From Hypericum androsaemum (Eukaryota > Streptophyta > Magnoliopsida > Malpighiales > Hypericaceae): a stretch of DNA of 64,000 nt. The DNA is taken from the NCBI GenBank assembly GCA_963995505.1, contig OZ023183.1, forward strand, positions 18,720,671 to 18,784,670, given 5' to 3'. The position numbers and the translations under genes are program-made. The notes beneath the pieces were generated by a model that saw only the letters and a list, made by a program, of their open reading frames with translations, did not search any database and was not told the origin of the DNA. This document shows positions 20,855-32,773 of this stretch, piece by piece (position 1 is the first letter of the stretch; each line of letters opens with the position of its first letter).

Positions 20855-21391
20855 CCTGCTGCAGTTGGCACCCAGATGTAGATAGTTTCTTCAGGAATCA
20901 GATTTTGCCTCTCATTCTTTGGACCATTATTTTGATGTTGTTAGTTAAACTTTTGATTAATATAGATCCATAGTTGAATACTCCAAATTGATTCAGTTCA
21001 GATGCTACTCAATCAACTTCAAGCAACCGAAAATTCAAGCGATTCAAGTATTTTTCGTATCGTTTCTGAACATCAGTTCTCGGTCTGCTGGTGCAGTGGT
21101 TGATCGGCCATATCTAATATCTTTAAGTATCACCAGAACCAAGCAACTAACATCAAGCTCCATAGTAAGTATTCAGGTATACTGGAAAAACAAGACTATG
21201 ATTAGGAAGATCAACCTTAGCCGAACTCGGGAGAAGGACGCTGCAGTAACAAGAGAGGGCACAATCTCGACTGCATAAGATAAGAATGAAAGGTTTTTTC
21301 CTTGATTTCTTTCAACTACTGTCCTGAATGTTGAGATTACAACACTACTACATCGAGCAGGCAGGCTAGTGAGTAACTGGCCCGTTACTAA
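20855..21391. other. 3' region of the sulfotransferase gene and spacer
   Basis: Holds the presumed 3' untranslated region of the sulfotransferase gene and runs up to the convergent minus-strand gene. The ORF at 20988-21278 has no recognisable domain. Nothing else seen. Confidence 0.45.
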
Positions 21392-22940
21392 CTACTGAGG
21401 CGGGATCATCTGTCCGTCTGACAACAAAGTGATTACAATCTTAACAGTGTTTACAGGATCTTGCTTAGAAGAAATTGCTCTCCATTTGCTAGGGTACTTC
21501 CTGTGGTGGCTCAGTTGATCTGGCAGCTTGATCTCCGAATCCCACTTGGTATCAAGTTTCCATTCCTTCGGAATCTGAATAATGAGTAAAATCAACACTA
21601 CATTCGAGGACTATGGTACCAAATCCAATTTGGTGTTAATGCAACAGTGAAGCAAGCATTTCGACTGGATGTTAACAAATTGCGCTAGAAAACCGGAGAT
21701 TTTGGGGGACCAAATTGCTCTATGCATGTAACCAGAAGATAAAATAACTAATTCCTTGCCTTGTCAACGGCAAGAGTGTATACTTCAAGATCACCAGTCT
21801 TGGTGATGTGAAATCGAGTGACAGCCTTGTAGTTAGCGATTCGAAGAGACGAGAAGGCTTCGTCAAAGTGGAGGTGAAGCCAGTTGATGCAGACATATAG
21901 GTAACTTCCGAAAATCAAGGAAACAACCGGCGTGGAGAGGACCCAAGAGTAGAGGGAAACAGAAATATAGTACATGTCGGCTCCTCCTCTTGATAATGAG
22001 GCCATCCCATGCTTCCAAATATTGCTTCGTGTGACAGCCAAAACCTGATAATTTTCCAAAAGCTTTTCTTTATTGAATCTATCTATCACAGAAGAAAAAC
22101 AATTAACCGACGGCAAGAATCTTATTACCTCCGGAACATCAAAAGCCGACATCAGATACTTTATGCAGTCTGGATAAAATCCAAATGTCCATTGTCCAAA
22201 ACGAGACCGAACTCCACCATCCCGTACCATTCATACAAAGTGTGATATCCTGAAACAGAGAAACAAATCCTTTAAACAAACAAACAAAGAAACTCACAAG
22301 AGCTCAGGATTTTATGTATGTCTGAAAATAATTCAATGTCAATTTTTATGTATATTAGAAAATCAAGAAAGTCCCAGATGAATTAACTGTACAGAGAATC
22401 CAAATCAACAGAGGCAAGCACCACTAATCGCATCAATGACAAGGCCCAAGAACTCAGGATTTAACTAGCCTGAAGCTGCAAAGAGTCTTATACGTGTTTC
22501 AATACCCAACTCCAAAAGCAGCGCAAGTATCAGTGCAGCTGATTGATGAGCGAGCAGCAACATGAAGAATGCCAATCAAAAACTGTTTCTTCCGGGACGC
22601 TTTAAGAGGGAACAAATGAAGTTGCTGCAACTAGCAACAACAGAACACCAGCCGAGGAGACACAAGAGCTTCCGAGAATGTACGAAAAGGAATTCCCCGT
22701 AGTTCTAAGCAAACTTTGTACGAGCCAAGGAAATGTATCCTCTTGCAAGATGTGGTCGAGCTTACTTACACTAAACAGCCAGGACAGGTTAATAATTAGT
22801 AGGGCAGAATAGGAATTACAGTTGGCGAAAAAATATGTACATCTAGTTTTTTTTGAGGATATGATATACAGCTGCCACTAAAGTCCAAGCTATATACCTG
22901 CAAGAGCAAGTACTTCAACATCAGTGACCCTTGTCGCCTC
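21392..22940 (-). pseudogene. 3' exons of a conserved plant membrane protein (frameshifted)
   Basis: I do not recognise this family securely. Exons in coding order: ~22940-22901 (ATRVTDVEVLALA), 22249-22129 (GYHTLYEWY then RDGGVRSRFGQWTFGFYPDC), 22044-21760 (RSNIWKHGMASLSRGGADMY, VSLYSWVLSTPVVSLIFGSY, FDEAFSSLRIANYK, GDLEVYTLAVDK) and 21574-21392 (IPKEWKLDTKWDSE, YPSKWRA, DPVNTVKIV). The hydrophobic VLSTPVVSLIFGSYLYVCI suggests a membrane segment. The intron after VDK has a GC donor (AAG|GCAAGG) with an AG acceptor. In the 22249-22129 exon the reading frame shifts by the equivalent of a 4-bp loss exactly where GTAC would be duplicated (TGGTAC|CGGGAT context); restoring the length makes phases agree on both sides. 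No N-terminal domain is found upstream, so it looks like a truncated, inactivated copy. It may belong to a metallophosphoesterase-like family; weak. Confidence 0.6.
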
Positions 22941-25900
22941 TTTCTTATTGCCTCCGTTATATCAAACATATGTAATGATGACAAGGGAAAATAACAAAAT
23001 TCACATAACGGGAGTGAAAAAGAGAAGAAAAAATAAATCTATTGTGATAACTCAATTCTGAAAAGTCTTAAGTAATTTGAATGGTACTATTCATATCAAT
23101 AAGGTTCTGTCACACAGTGAGAATTTTAAGGTTAAAAATGTGTGACCAGGAGTAGGATCAAGATATGTGATCTCTTGAGAAATTTCTGGGATGTGTGTGA
23201 GTCAAAACAAAATATGCTGAAAAAGACATGTGTTGGTCTGTAGAGATAGTCGAGTCAGATCACGTGGCGTTATACCTCATTGACAAAAATTTGAATGGCT
23301 GGGCTGAATAGTCGTCCCAAAGAAGGGCGATGAAAAGAAATTGAGCCAATGACCTTCAACTTGTTCAATTGCAGTCTTCGAAGACCGATCAAGTTAGAAG
23401 CTCTACTAATGGAAAACACACAGAACAATAGCGAAGAAGAAGAAGAAAAAAAGCTCGGATTATAACGCGGAGGAATTAAATCTTAAATGTATAGAGAGAG
23501 AGTACCTGGAGAATGGTGGAAGTGAGGGCGCGTGTGAGAGAAATAATATAAACTGGAAAATGGGAGGGATTTTAAAATTTCCCAAATCTACAAATCGTAT
23601 ACAGTTAGTGAAAAACTAGACTCAATTCGTGACTATTACATTGTCGTTTAATTCTCGTGTTTGTCTCTTGTTTATGGGTTTCTCTTGTTCCGGAAATTAC
23701 CGTTTGCTGACGCCAAATGATTTTGCCCGATTTACAAATGAGGAATTGACTTTTCGTTTTTTACCTTTTCTTTTGAGATAAGGAATTTGACTTTTCTCGA
23801 AGCTCTCTTTCTTTTGCGGAAAGAAATCAAACGCTACGCACGGTTGGATTGGTTGACCGTTGGATTCGAATCCCGAGATAGACAACCTTTTTTCAGTTGG
23901 TGACGTGGCGAGCAACGTGGCACTCTCCTAGGACCTCACTTTTTACCTAACGTCGTCCCTGTCTTGTGTTCCACCGACCTGTGGTCCGTAAAAGGAGGCG
24001 GGCCTTGTATTGGGAAGCCCATTTTATTTGTTTCTTATTTTGGGATTCTGGCGAGCCCGTTTATGTGTTGGGCCCTTCTGGATGTTCACTTATTGATTTG
24101 ATTGTGGATTTTCACTCTACCTAGGAAAGAAATCGATTTGGAAAACTGAAAAGAGGAGAAAGGAAGAGCGGAAGTTGAACAATGGTAATTTTTATGAGAT
24201 ACTAATGATCTTATTAATACGATATAGTGAATCTAATATCACATTGATACAAAATTTTCTTCAAAAGTTGAATGAAAAAAATTCATTTTAGTACTTTTTG
24301 TATGACACATTTTTTACCAAGTAGTTTCGTATTTTTCATTTTTTTCGACAAAAATATCTCATGTTGATATTTTTGGTGACAAATTTCTAATTGAAGTTAA
24401 TTTTTTGCCAACTGATGTCTCGTTGAATAGCCACGTTCGCAATACGTCACTATTCTATCTCTTCATTTACGCTAACATGGCAAGTAAGATCCTTCCGACT
24501 ATACTAGAGTTCTACTGCCTGAGTTCTGTTGCTGGTGAACTAGGACATAGGAAATTTCGGGCAGTTCAACATCGCATCCGAAGAGGGGTACAAGAGGTAC
24601 AGCGCATGGGTAAGTCTCACTTGTCATTTTAGCGCAAATAAAATGAGTGAAAAGTGACATGTCGATCATCCACACAAATAACAATCGATAACATAAAATA
24701 ACCATGCTCAAGAATTTATTACTAAAAATGTTAAGCCGGGAAGGAGATCATATGTCATAGAACTCATGATAGCATGGGCTTGCCATTGTTGGTTCAGCCC
24801 AGGTGGATTTTTTTTAATGGGAACCCAGGTAGATTCAGTAGGACTTTTCATATTTTCTTCTTCCTCGGTCTCGTAAGTGGGATTTCTCTGTAAAGCGAGT
24901 GAAACATGACCCCTCTGCCACTTGACATTATCTTTTCCACACGCCATTGAGGTTCTACTGTGTCTCCCACTTGAGGCATTTGGGAATCATAGTCACCTGC
25001 TTGTCACCTTCAAAGATTCCTCCTTCAAAGTTTGAGATACCTTTGACCCTATTAATATGATCCTTCCCCCACCTTCCAAAGCCTTCCTTTGCTGGCCCGG
25101 GAGTGTGAATCAATTGACATGCGTTGTTCTAACTTAATGTCGAATTCGGACTCTAAGAATAAAGGTTGTGTTCGAATCCAAGTCTAACAATATCTCAGAG
25201 GATACAAGTTGTTCTAACTCAACTAACGGTATCGAGTTCGAACTTTGAAAATGAAGACTATGTTCGAATTTAATGAACAGGGTGTGTACAGGCCTATAGC
25301 AACTTCCATTTTCCCTTGGTGCATTATTGTTATGGTCACTACGAGTGACTGGTTCAGGAGCAGCCCATTCTCAAGGGTCCAAATGGGCTTTGAGTGACCA
25401 AATGAACTTCCCCAAGTTGAGGAACCAAACCGGCCAATCTTGCTAGATACGGAGAGGGACAGCGCACTGAAGAGCCGCCATTGGTTCCAATTTGACCTGT
25501 AAATCTCTGCTCTTGCCTTTTATTATAGGGTCCACTTGGATTTCTGCGGGGTCTCAAAGGCTGTAGACCTTTCTTTAAAGGGTAAAAAAGGGTTCCGAAT
25601 AGTTTAATTTTTTTTGGTAGAATTTCGAATAGTTTAATTAGCACTTTGTCAATATCAATGGCAGTATCGCACTTAATGCGCCCAAATATCCTCAATCATT
25701 ATTGACCAAATCTAGCATTAAGAAAACAAATTTCATCTTACTTACTGCCATTAATTAAGTTTTGTTCTTTCTATTTCTACCATCATTTAACACCGTCTCA
25801 TCCAAGCATTAGTTTCAATTATATACTATAAATTTTATTTTGGTCCATACATACTAAATCACCACGGGCTCGGATTCGGTCCTTTTTTGGACCGTATAGA

Positions 25901-27560
25901 TCAAAGGGTGGGTCAGTGGCAGAATGGTAAAATATTCAAAAGGTAGGGGCAAACTTGGAAAAAAATTTGAAATCACCCGCAGTAAAAATAAGGGAAGGAT
26001 GCAGTTATGGAATGAAACAAATTCATAACTAAAATTCTTATCAAGATTCCAATTCAAAAAGAGTAAATTACGCTAACAAAATTTTCAATTATCGTTTCTT
26101 ATCACTAATTAATTATTTAATATTTTATTATAACTATTATTAAATATTAACATCTTATTTTATTTTGACATAACCGGTCTTGCCATTTTAACGTAACCGG
26201 TCATTCCATGTTTACTTTAATTTTATTAAACGTCTTGGGCTTTAATTTTTTTATAAAAATTAGTTAATGTAAAATACAATAATACTCGAATTGGTATACC
26301 ATGTTGAAGAAAATTAGAGTATTATTTAATTAATTATTAGATTTTTTTATAAGTATTATTTTGACATAACCACTCATGTCATTTTGACATAACTGTTCAT
26401 GCCATTTTGACATGATAGGATAGTAGATTCAAATACATATTTCGTCAACTGGAAGGGCAGTTCATGTGAGAGAAAAAGAAGGAGAGGAGGAGAACGGAGA
26501 GATGAGAAGAATAAGGAAGAGAAAAAAAAAAGAAGAGGAGGAGGAAGAAGAGGAGAAGGAAAAAAATAAGAACATTATGATGAAGAAAATGAAAAGAACG
26601 AAAAAAAAGATGAGAATAAATTGTAGGAAGAAGGAGTAAGGACAAAAGGAAAAGGAAGAGGAAGAAACTTACCTCGGAAGCTGGAGAGAGGAGAGAGAAA
26701 GAGAAAGGTGAGAGAGAAACGTAAAGTTGGAGGGAGAAAAAAATGAGGAAGTAAACGAGGAGACGTGATTGGAGAGAGAAAGGAAGAATATAAGTACAAA
26801 ACTACCCCGTGTTCGGTTTTGGATTGAGCGGAGACAACATAAAAGTCGTCCTTACGGAGGGAATTTCGTTTGAACCATCAGATTTTATTAAAAATCGTGT
26901 CTAGAGATCTGACAATCATAAAAGACCGTGTCTATAGGTATAATTACTTGATCTATTTTAGTAGGGATAAGTCTTATCCCCACTGAATCCAACCCCCCGT
27001 GTTCATATTGGCCGTCAGATCTCCTTGGAATTTATTGAGCCTCATCCAACAACCCAGATTAAATTGTAAATGGTCTGGACCTCTCTCTTTCAGTCCGAAC
27101 CGAATCCAAAGCCAAGTCACCACAAGGTTTGGTGCATACTAATCCGCGCAAAAGTTAGATATTATTAAGATTAACAAAGTTGGAAGTCATTAAGTTTTTT
27201 CTTACCATAAAGAACAAAGAAAAACAGAAAAAGGTAGCTAGGAAATAGAAGATGGCACACACCATAAATGGATTGAGTGGGGACTACATGAAATATGTTC
27301 CCATAGAGTGGACTTCATTATGGGCTGTCCGATGTAATTTAAAAGATCTTATATTATCACTTAACCTTTTATTTGTATGCTGGTATTACTTTGATCATCC
27401 ACAAAATCAGTAGATTGCCCTTTGTTTCCATCCTATGTTTAACAATGGTATAAAAGTAAACTCATATTAGTATCCATCCTATGTTTAACTAATATACGTT
27501 TGTTTCCATATCGGCATGCACAAAATATGTTACCAGTCGAATGAAAAAACCACAAGCCAA
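22941..27560. other. Long non-coding stretch
   Basis: No gene recognised. 23390-23530 on minus could be the promoter or 5' leader of the truncated gene at 21.4-22.9 kb. 26160-26420 contains several CATTTTGACATAAC-type units. 26456-26805 is purine-rich. 27280-27410 resembles, in inverted orientation, 30925-31050. Small ORFs at 24405-24632, 24708-24947 and 25354-25695 lack protein-like features. Confidence 0.5.
26456..26805 (+). repeat. Purine-rich low-complexity tract (GAAGA/GAGGAA)
   Basis: About 350 bp of almost pure A and G on the plus strand, including AGAAGAGGAGGAGGAAGAAG. Minus-strand ORFs rich in Ser, Phe, Leu and Pro here are composition artefacts. Confidence 0.85.
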
Positions 27561-27568
27561 GAGAAGTA

Positions 27569-27948
27569 GGGAGCGGATTTGGTCCTGGAATGCCAAATCT
27601 AATCAGGACTGTCCTGGACACTTCAATGGTTGATTTAGTTATGATTCAATGGTTCACTTAATTATGATTCAATGGTCTACCTAGTTATGATTTAATGGTC
27701 CATTTTTTCCCGTCCCGGATAAATCGGGGCCCGTCCCAGTTACGATTCAATGGTTTACTCAGTTACGATTCAATAGTTTACTCAGTTACGATTCAATAGT
27801 TTACCCAGTTATGATTCAATGGTTGTGAACTTTTTTTATTTTACACTCCCGTATTTCTACTTTTTTGTAAAATAGTCCCCGCGTGTCCTTCCATAAAAAT
27901 TCTCCAGCACCGTGCTGAATTTGGCCTCCAGGACCAAATCTAGTCCCT
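27569..27948. mobile_element. 380-bp non-autonomous TIR element (MITE-like)
   Basis: Inverted termini: left GGGAGCGGATTTGGTCC, right GGACCAAATCTAGTCCC. Both flanks carry GAGAAGTA (27561-27568 and 27949-27956). Depending on whether the T at 27948 is counted, the duplication is 8 bp or 9 bp with one mismatch, so hAT and Mutator origins are both possible. The centre has about seven imperfect ~21-23-bp units of the type AGTTACGATTCAATGGTTTA. No coding capacity. Confidence 0.85.
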
Positions 27949-27956
27949 GAGAAGTA

Positions 27957-28711
27957 TAAGTTCGTTATTGAATTCCAGCCCAAAAAATAAAAAAAAACTG
28001 CAAGACCACAAACACCACCTAAAATTTAGAGAGAGAAATTTCTCTCTTGTGAGACTATCTCCCTTTCATTAGGTTTTATCTTCTTTTTCGCCATCTCTGT
28101 TGCCCCCCTTTTCTTGCTTCACCCATCTCCCTCATTGTTTTTCTTCTGTACTTTCCTGTTCCACCCACCTTCACCCGTCACACTCGTCGGTTCCATCAAA
28201 GACAATGCCCTTAAGACCTAGCCCTTTGGTCGCCTGGAGACTCCGTTATTTTTCGCTCCCCGACTCCGGGTGATTGTTGGCCACTGCTCAGAACCCTCCC
28301 GACCAGAGATTGTCGCTTCATCCATCAAGTAGCCACCGCTCGCCCGATCTGGTTATCGGGTGGTGTTTCGTGGTCAGGTGGTGTTCCATGGTCTGACCTT
28401 CCCTCCTCAGTTTAGCCATCCCGAGGTTTCACGGTTTGTCAATCCCAGCTTAGGTCTCCTCCGATCCTCAAGATTGTCGTCCTCACCAATCGCAGTCACC
28501 GCCGGCAACTCTATCGCTCATCGGCGTTCCCCTCCGGCTGGCCAGGTGTAGTCGTTGGAGTTTCCGGGGGGATGGTCGCCCTCGACCATCCCCTGCTGAC
28601 CTCTTTTAATATTATGCTTTGCTAATCCTTTTTCTTTTATGATTTTTGTTGTAGGAGCTTGTCTCACTTTTTGCGACGTTTTATGTCTAGTTGTGCTTGT
28701 TATTTGTCTCC
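27957..28711. other. Non-coding or unrecognised sequence left of the hAT insertion
   Basis: Contains the palindrome AGAGAGAAATTTCTCTCT (~28029-28047) followed by pyrimidine-rich text. The ORF at 28360-28551 is not recognisable. The sequence continues across the hAT element into 29985-30420; when that element is removed the two halves join at one TGAGCCAC. It could be the 5' part of an old LINE; unproven. Confidence 0.4.
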
Positions 28712-28719
28712 TGAGCCAC

Positions 28720-29976
28720 CAGGGGCGGAGTCAGAAAATTTAGGGAGTGAGCACAATATAAATTTTTTTCAAAAAATGTAACGTACGTAATTACAATATT
28801 TATAATTATCCTCTACGATTACTCATGTGTTGAAATCGCTCCATAATAGCTACATTGTCAATACAATCAAATACGTCTTTCTCGATATATGTAATTAAAC
28901 AATCAGCTAGCAATTGATCTCCCATCTTGTTGCGAAGACGATTCTTCAAAATATTCATGGCAGAAAAGGCTCTCTCAACACTTGCAGTCGCAACCGGCAA
29001 TATCAAAGTTAATTTCATGAGCCGAAATACCGTAGAATAAATGAGAACTCTCTGTATTTGCACCAACTTCTGAGCCAAAATATCGAACCTCTTTATATCA
29101 TAAAATTCTTCATTAGATCTCATGTCAGCAATATAATTATCCAATTGACTATCCAGTGTCAAGATATCCAATGACGAAAAGTCATGTGGATAAAATTTAG
29201 TCTGACCAAGCATTTTTTTTCTTATCAAAAGTAGCAAATAATTCATCCGGACTCAAACATGCCACACCAAGAAGCAATTCAGTGTTGATCTCAGTAAACC
29301 GACTATTTAATTCCTGAAGCTACGTAAAGAAGACAAAGTCACTTATTCAAAAAGATAGCAACTTGTTCAATAGGCTATTGCAAGGGTAAATTTGGTATAA
29401 TTAAATGAAGAAATTAAAATTTAATAAAAATTTGAGAGCATTACCATTCTGCATGACTTTTTTTTTGGATTGAGACTACTGAGTACTGTAAGCCTTTTTC
29501 CCTTTTCTAGTTCTTCTTCGGCGTTCCCTAACCCTTCTTTTTTTTTTCTTTGTAGTGAAACTCTTTGATTTTTTCTTTCTTTTAGCGTGAGTTTGGTTTT
29601 TTTTTTCCTTTTCTATTTGCTTGTGTGGGAGGTGCGTGCGTTTGCTTTTTATTTTTCCATTATGTGTTTGTCTCTGTGGGCCACTGGGCTGAGCTAGGTA
29701 GGTAAGTACTATCTTTTTAATTTTTTTAGTTGATTGCTTTATTATTTATGGTAGTATAGTTAGACTAATTAAAGATCTTATAATATATATTAAAAGATTA
29801 AAGAATGCCTAAATTTTTTTAAGATTTTGTTTTAATTTTTAGGTTGATTAATTTTTTAGTGGGGTCAATTTCTAATTTTAGTGGGGACATACATTAAAAA
29901 ATATACCTAGTTATCAAACAAAAAAAATTAAGTGGGGGCAATTGCCCTCACAATGTTAAACGTCCCTCCGCCCCTA
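28720..29976 (-). mobile_element. Internally deleted hAT element with 8-bp TSD
   Basis: The ends are CAGGGGCGGAG (left) and the inverted form of TAGGGGCGGAG (right), an 11-bp TIR typical of hAT elements. Both sides are flanked by the exact 8-bp direct repeat TGAGCCAC (28712-28719 and 29977-29984), the TSD length of hATs. At 1,257 bp it retains only the last part of the transposase gene on minus; the rest is AT-rich filler. Non-autonomous. Confidence 0.93.
28806..29246 (-). pseudogene. hAT transposase C-terminal fragment
   Basis: A 146-codon ORF ending at 28806. It contains LPVATASVERAFSAMNILKN and RLRNKMGDQLLADCLITYIE, the hAT C-terminal dimerisation region of the TTF/ZMYM1-like subgroup. 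The catalytic domain and the N-terminal zinc finger are missing. Its first residues fall in an A/T run and need not be a real start. Confidence 0.88.
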
Positions 29977-29984
29977 TGAGCCAC

Positions 29985-32330
29985 CCCTATTTAGTGGTCT
30001 CCTCAAATTTTCGCTAATTTTTATCTGGTTATGCTTTTGCTTAGATTGACCTGTGCTCGATATGAGGTATGTTGGATTCTCGTTTCCCTTCCTATTGGAG
30101 CAGGTGGATAAACTTTTCTTGGTTGTATACGTCCGACTTTGGCTCTCTTTTTTGCGTGCATCTCGTATGCATTCAAATGCCCACGAGGTCGTGTCTATGA
30201 TGCGACCTTGTGGTTATTGGTCGATCTTTGTATCGACAGCTTTCTGCCTTGGACATTTGACTCTCGTTGCCTTTCGTCTGCCCCTCGCCTCCACCCATGC
30301 AGCTCTGCTCCTTGAGGACTGGTGTTCGTATTTTCTACGGCATATCTGTATGTTATTTATATATTTCTTTTTCCTTATTGTAAACCGTTTGTTATAATAT
30401 AGACCTCGAGCCACTATTTTCAGCAACAAAAAAGTTCTATTAAATTATTCCGAGAATTTCAACCGTTGTATTTTTTTCCACCATTAAATAATACAACGAA
30501 ACCAATATGTTGTATTCATAAAACCGGTAGATTCAAGAAAACACGTCTCAGATAAAAAATATTATATTGTCAACTAACCTTCTATTTGTAGGTTGGTATT
30601 ATTATGATCATCCATGAAACGAGTCGAATAAGAAAATGTTAAAAAAATTGATCAGTTTATCAAATCTTCGATGTAGGAGCGGCCAATCAATTGAAACCAA
30701 TCAATTGTTTAATTCTTCGATCTTGATCTGGTTTTTCAATTAAAGAAATCTCAATTGTTTGAATCTTCATCGATTCAAGTTGAATCGTCCAAATACCCTT
30801 AACTTTAGGGTTTGAATCACTTGTTTGAAGCGGCACATGTAGGTTTAGGATTTTTGGGGTTACAAAAGTAATATTTTAGTTTTAATTTTTTTATTTTCTT
30901 AATTGTCACATCCCTACTGTTTTCGTGGATTATCAAAGTAATACCAACATACAAATAGAAGGTTAGTAAAAAATATAACGTTTTTAAATGACATCGGACG
31001 ACCCATAATAAAGTCTCACCATGAAAACATATTTCATGTAGAAAGATATTTTGTCCCCACCAAATTCGGATTCACACACCCATCAGGCCATTCTCGTGGG
31101 AAATTATTATGGCCGATGTAAGTGCTTGAAAACTTTACCGGCTTTCAGAATTTTTAGATCCCATATCTTCTGGCCCGCAATGATACCCGGGATTAAAGAA
31201 GTATGACTTAGTATATGCTGACTAAAATTTTACCGAATAATAAATTTACAGTAGTACATGGTTTACTTCCTGTCTTCCTCGTTCCCAACCCTGATAATTC
31301 ATAATGTACAAACATATCTGTCCAGAGCAGATTTTTCGCTCTCCAGTGGCTAGCCACTCAATTGGAGAGCTTGCCGGAATATTCCCGCCGTCTATGAGAC
31401 AATTGCGGGGTGTTATTATTTCGAGGAATAATTTTCACGCCTCCCTGCCTCCCAAATTTTGAACATCGCCTAGCTAGAAGCCACTATTTAGACAGTTAGA
31501 CAAAGATTGGACATAAAGAACATATGGCTTTAGGTTACACTACAAGTTGTTTTCGTATAGGTAGTTAAATTTAGGACAGAAGATGGCTTATTATGGGGTG
31601 AAGAATCTGTTTTCCGACTAACACATTTTTTAGCAGGCAACCGAAAAGCAAAAGGCAGCATATTCTATCTCAATTCAAGACGCCTTTGAGTGGAAATGTA
31701 CGATTGGAATTGCCAACATATATTCAGAAACTATTAGGTGTGATTACTATTTTTTGTCACCTTGTCTCCGAAAATTCATTCGGTCGAGTAATCCAGTTCA
31801 AAATCGATAGAACCTTTAAATGGTGGTAAAATTCTCACAATAAATATTTGATGCTATTACATTATCAATGACTCGAACTTAAAAAAATTTAGGAATAACT
31901 TATTTATTGGTATGATTACTATTAATTTGGTTAACAAAATTGAACTAAATTATATGGGTTGCTTGAAAAAATTTATATTTTGAAATTTTATAACCATCCA
32001 TGTATTCATTGTTCCAACTCTGAGGCATATGGGTGCGTGACGCAATTATAGTGATCAGTTCATAATCCTTTCCAAAATGAAGATTCAGGACAAAGAAAAC
32101 AAATATTTAATCAGCTCAAAACTTTGGTCTAATATGTGTATATATAGAATTTGGTGCATGGGGCATGCAGAAATATTTTCTATTGGAAAATTAGAGGCTA
32201 AAGAAGACTATACTTTTTGGTCCTTTCTTTTTTGAGAGAACTCTAAGGAGACATAATCATGAAAGGCTAAGAAACCACTATCAGAGATTATGGTGTTCTC
32301 TTGAACCAAATGCTAGATTTCTCCAACTTC
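29985..32330. other. Non-coding stretch with an inverted repeat
   Basis: 29985-30420 continues the unrecognised sequence left of the hAT element; the ORF at 30053-30397 has no known motif. 30560-30615 and 30925-30985 form an inverted repeat. 31050-32330 is the AT-rich upstream region of the CEP gene, with no recognisable gene. Confidence 0.45.
30560..30985. repeat. Inverted repeat pair (AACCTTCTATTTGTAGGTTG)
   Basis: CTAACCTTCTATTTGTAGGT at ~30575 is matched in inverted form around 30940-30965. The outer arm (to ~31050) also resembles 27280-27410 in opposite orientation. This suggests dispersed copies of one repeat family, but no clear target duplication was found. Confidence 0.6.
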
Positions 32331-32339
32331 TATATATAC
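32331..32339 (+). promoter_or_regulatory. Probable TATA box of the CEP gene
   Basis: TATATATAC lies about 140 bp before the CEP start codon, in an otherwise uninterrupted 5' region. A transcription start near 32365 would follow from usual TATA spacing. Confidence 0.6.
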
Positions 32340-32479
32340 CCAACTTAGGAATGGCTTGCTTGCACCACATCTCTGAATCTCCCAGCTTCTCTCATTAAAA
32401 ATTCTCGCCTTCAAATTGCTTTTTAAAGAACCTGATACTACTCGTATTCATATATCTTTTTGCATTAATTCAATTCCTC

Positions 32480-32773
32480 ATGGCCAAAGGTAACCTTATT
32501 TCCATTATCACCATGCTTGTGATTCTATTGCTTCCCTTTATAATTATCAAGCCCACTGAAGGAAGGATCTTGAAGAGAAATGACTCTAGCTTGGCCAATA
32601 ATGTTTCAAATGGTAACACTAATTTTAGTGTTAATTTATCCCGTCAACTTTTAGCCGATGAGGGGCAATCCATAATTTCCACCCCTCCTACCGGACGTGA
32701 CAGCGATGATTTTCGACCCACCACACCGGGACATAGTCCCGGGGCTGGCCATTCTGCCCCCGGAAGTCCATGA
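32480..32773 (+). CDS. CEP: CEP (C-terminally encoded peptide) precursor
   Basis: A single-exon, 97-residue secreted-peptide precursor. Residues 1-~28 form a signal peptide (hydrophobic core SIITMLVILLLPFIII). A variable, Asn/Ser-rich propeptide follows. One CEP domain lies near the C-terminus at residues 77-91, DFRPTTPGHSPGAGH, with the prolines that are hydroxylated in known CEPs, followed by a six-residue tail. CEPs are cut out, secreted, moved in xylem and perceived by CEPR leucine-rich repeat receptor kinases in nitrogen-demand signalling and root growth control. Length, single domain and position match the canonical family. The frame is intact and an upstream TATA box is present. The exact family member cannot be assigned. 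Confidence 0.93.
   Translation: MAKGNLISIITMLVILLLPFIIIKPTEGRILKRNDSSLANNVSNGNTNFSVNLSRQLLADEGQSIISTPPTGRDSDDFRPTTPGHSPGAGHSAPGSP

Noticed and set aside
26445..26799. Minus-strand ORFs rich in Ser, Phe and Leu
   Set aside because: Translation of a purine-rich tract; no motif.
25862..27003. Possible TIR element (CACGGGCTCGGATTCGGT versus CACGGGGGGTTGGATTCAGT inverted)
   Set aside because: The termini are only loosely similar and the flanks show no target duplication. Not called as an element.
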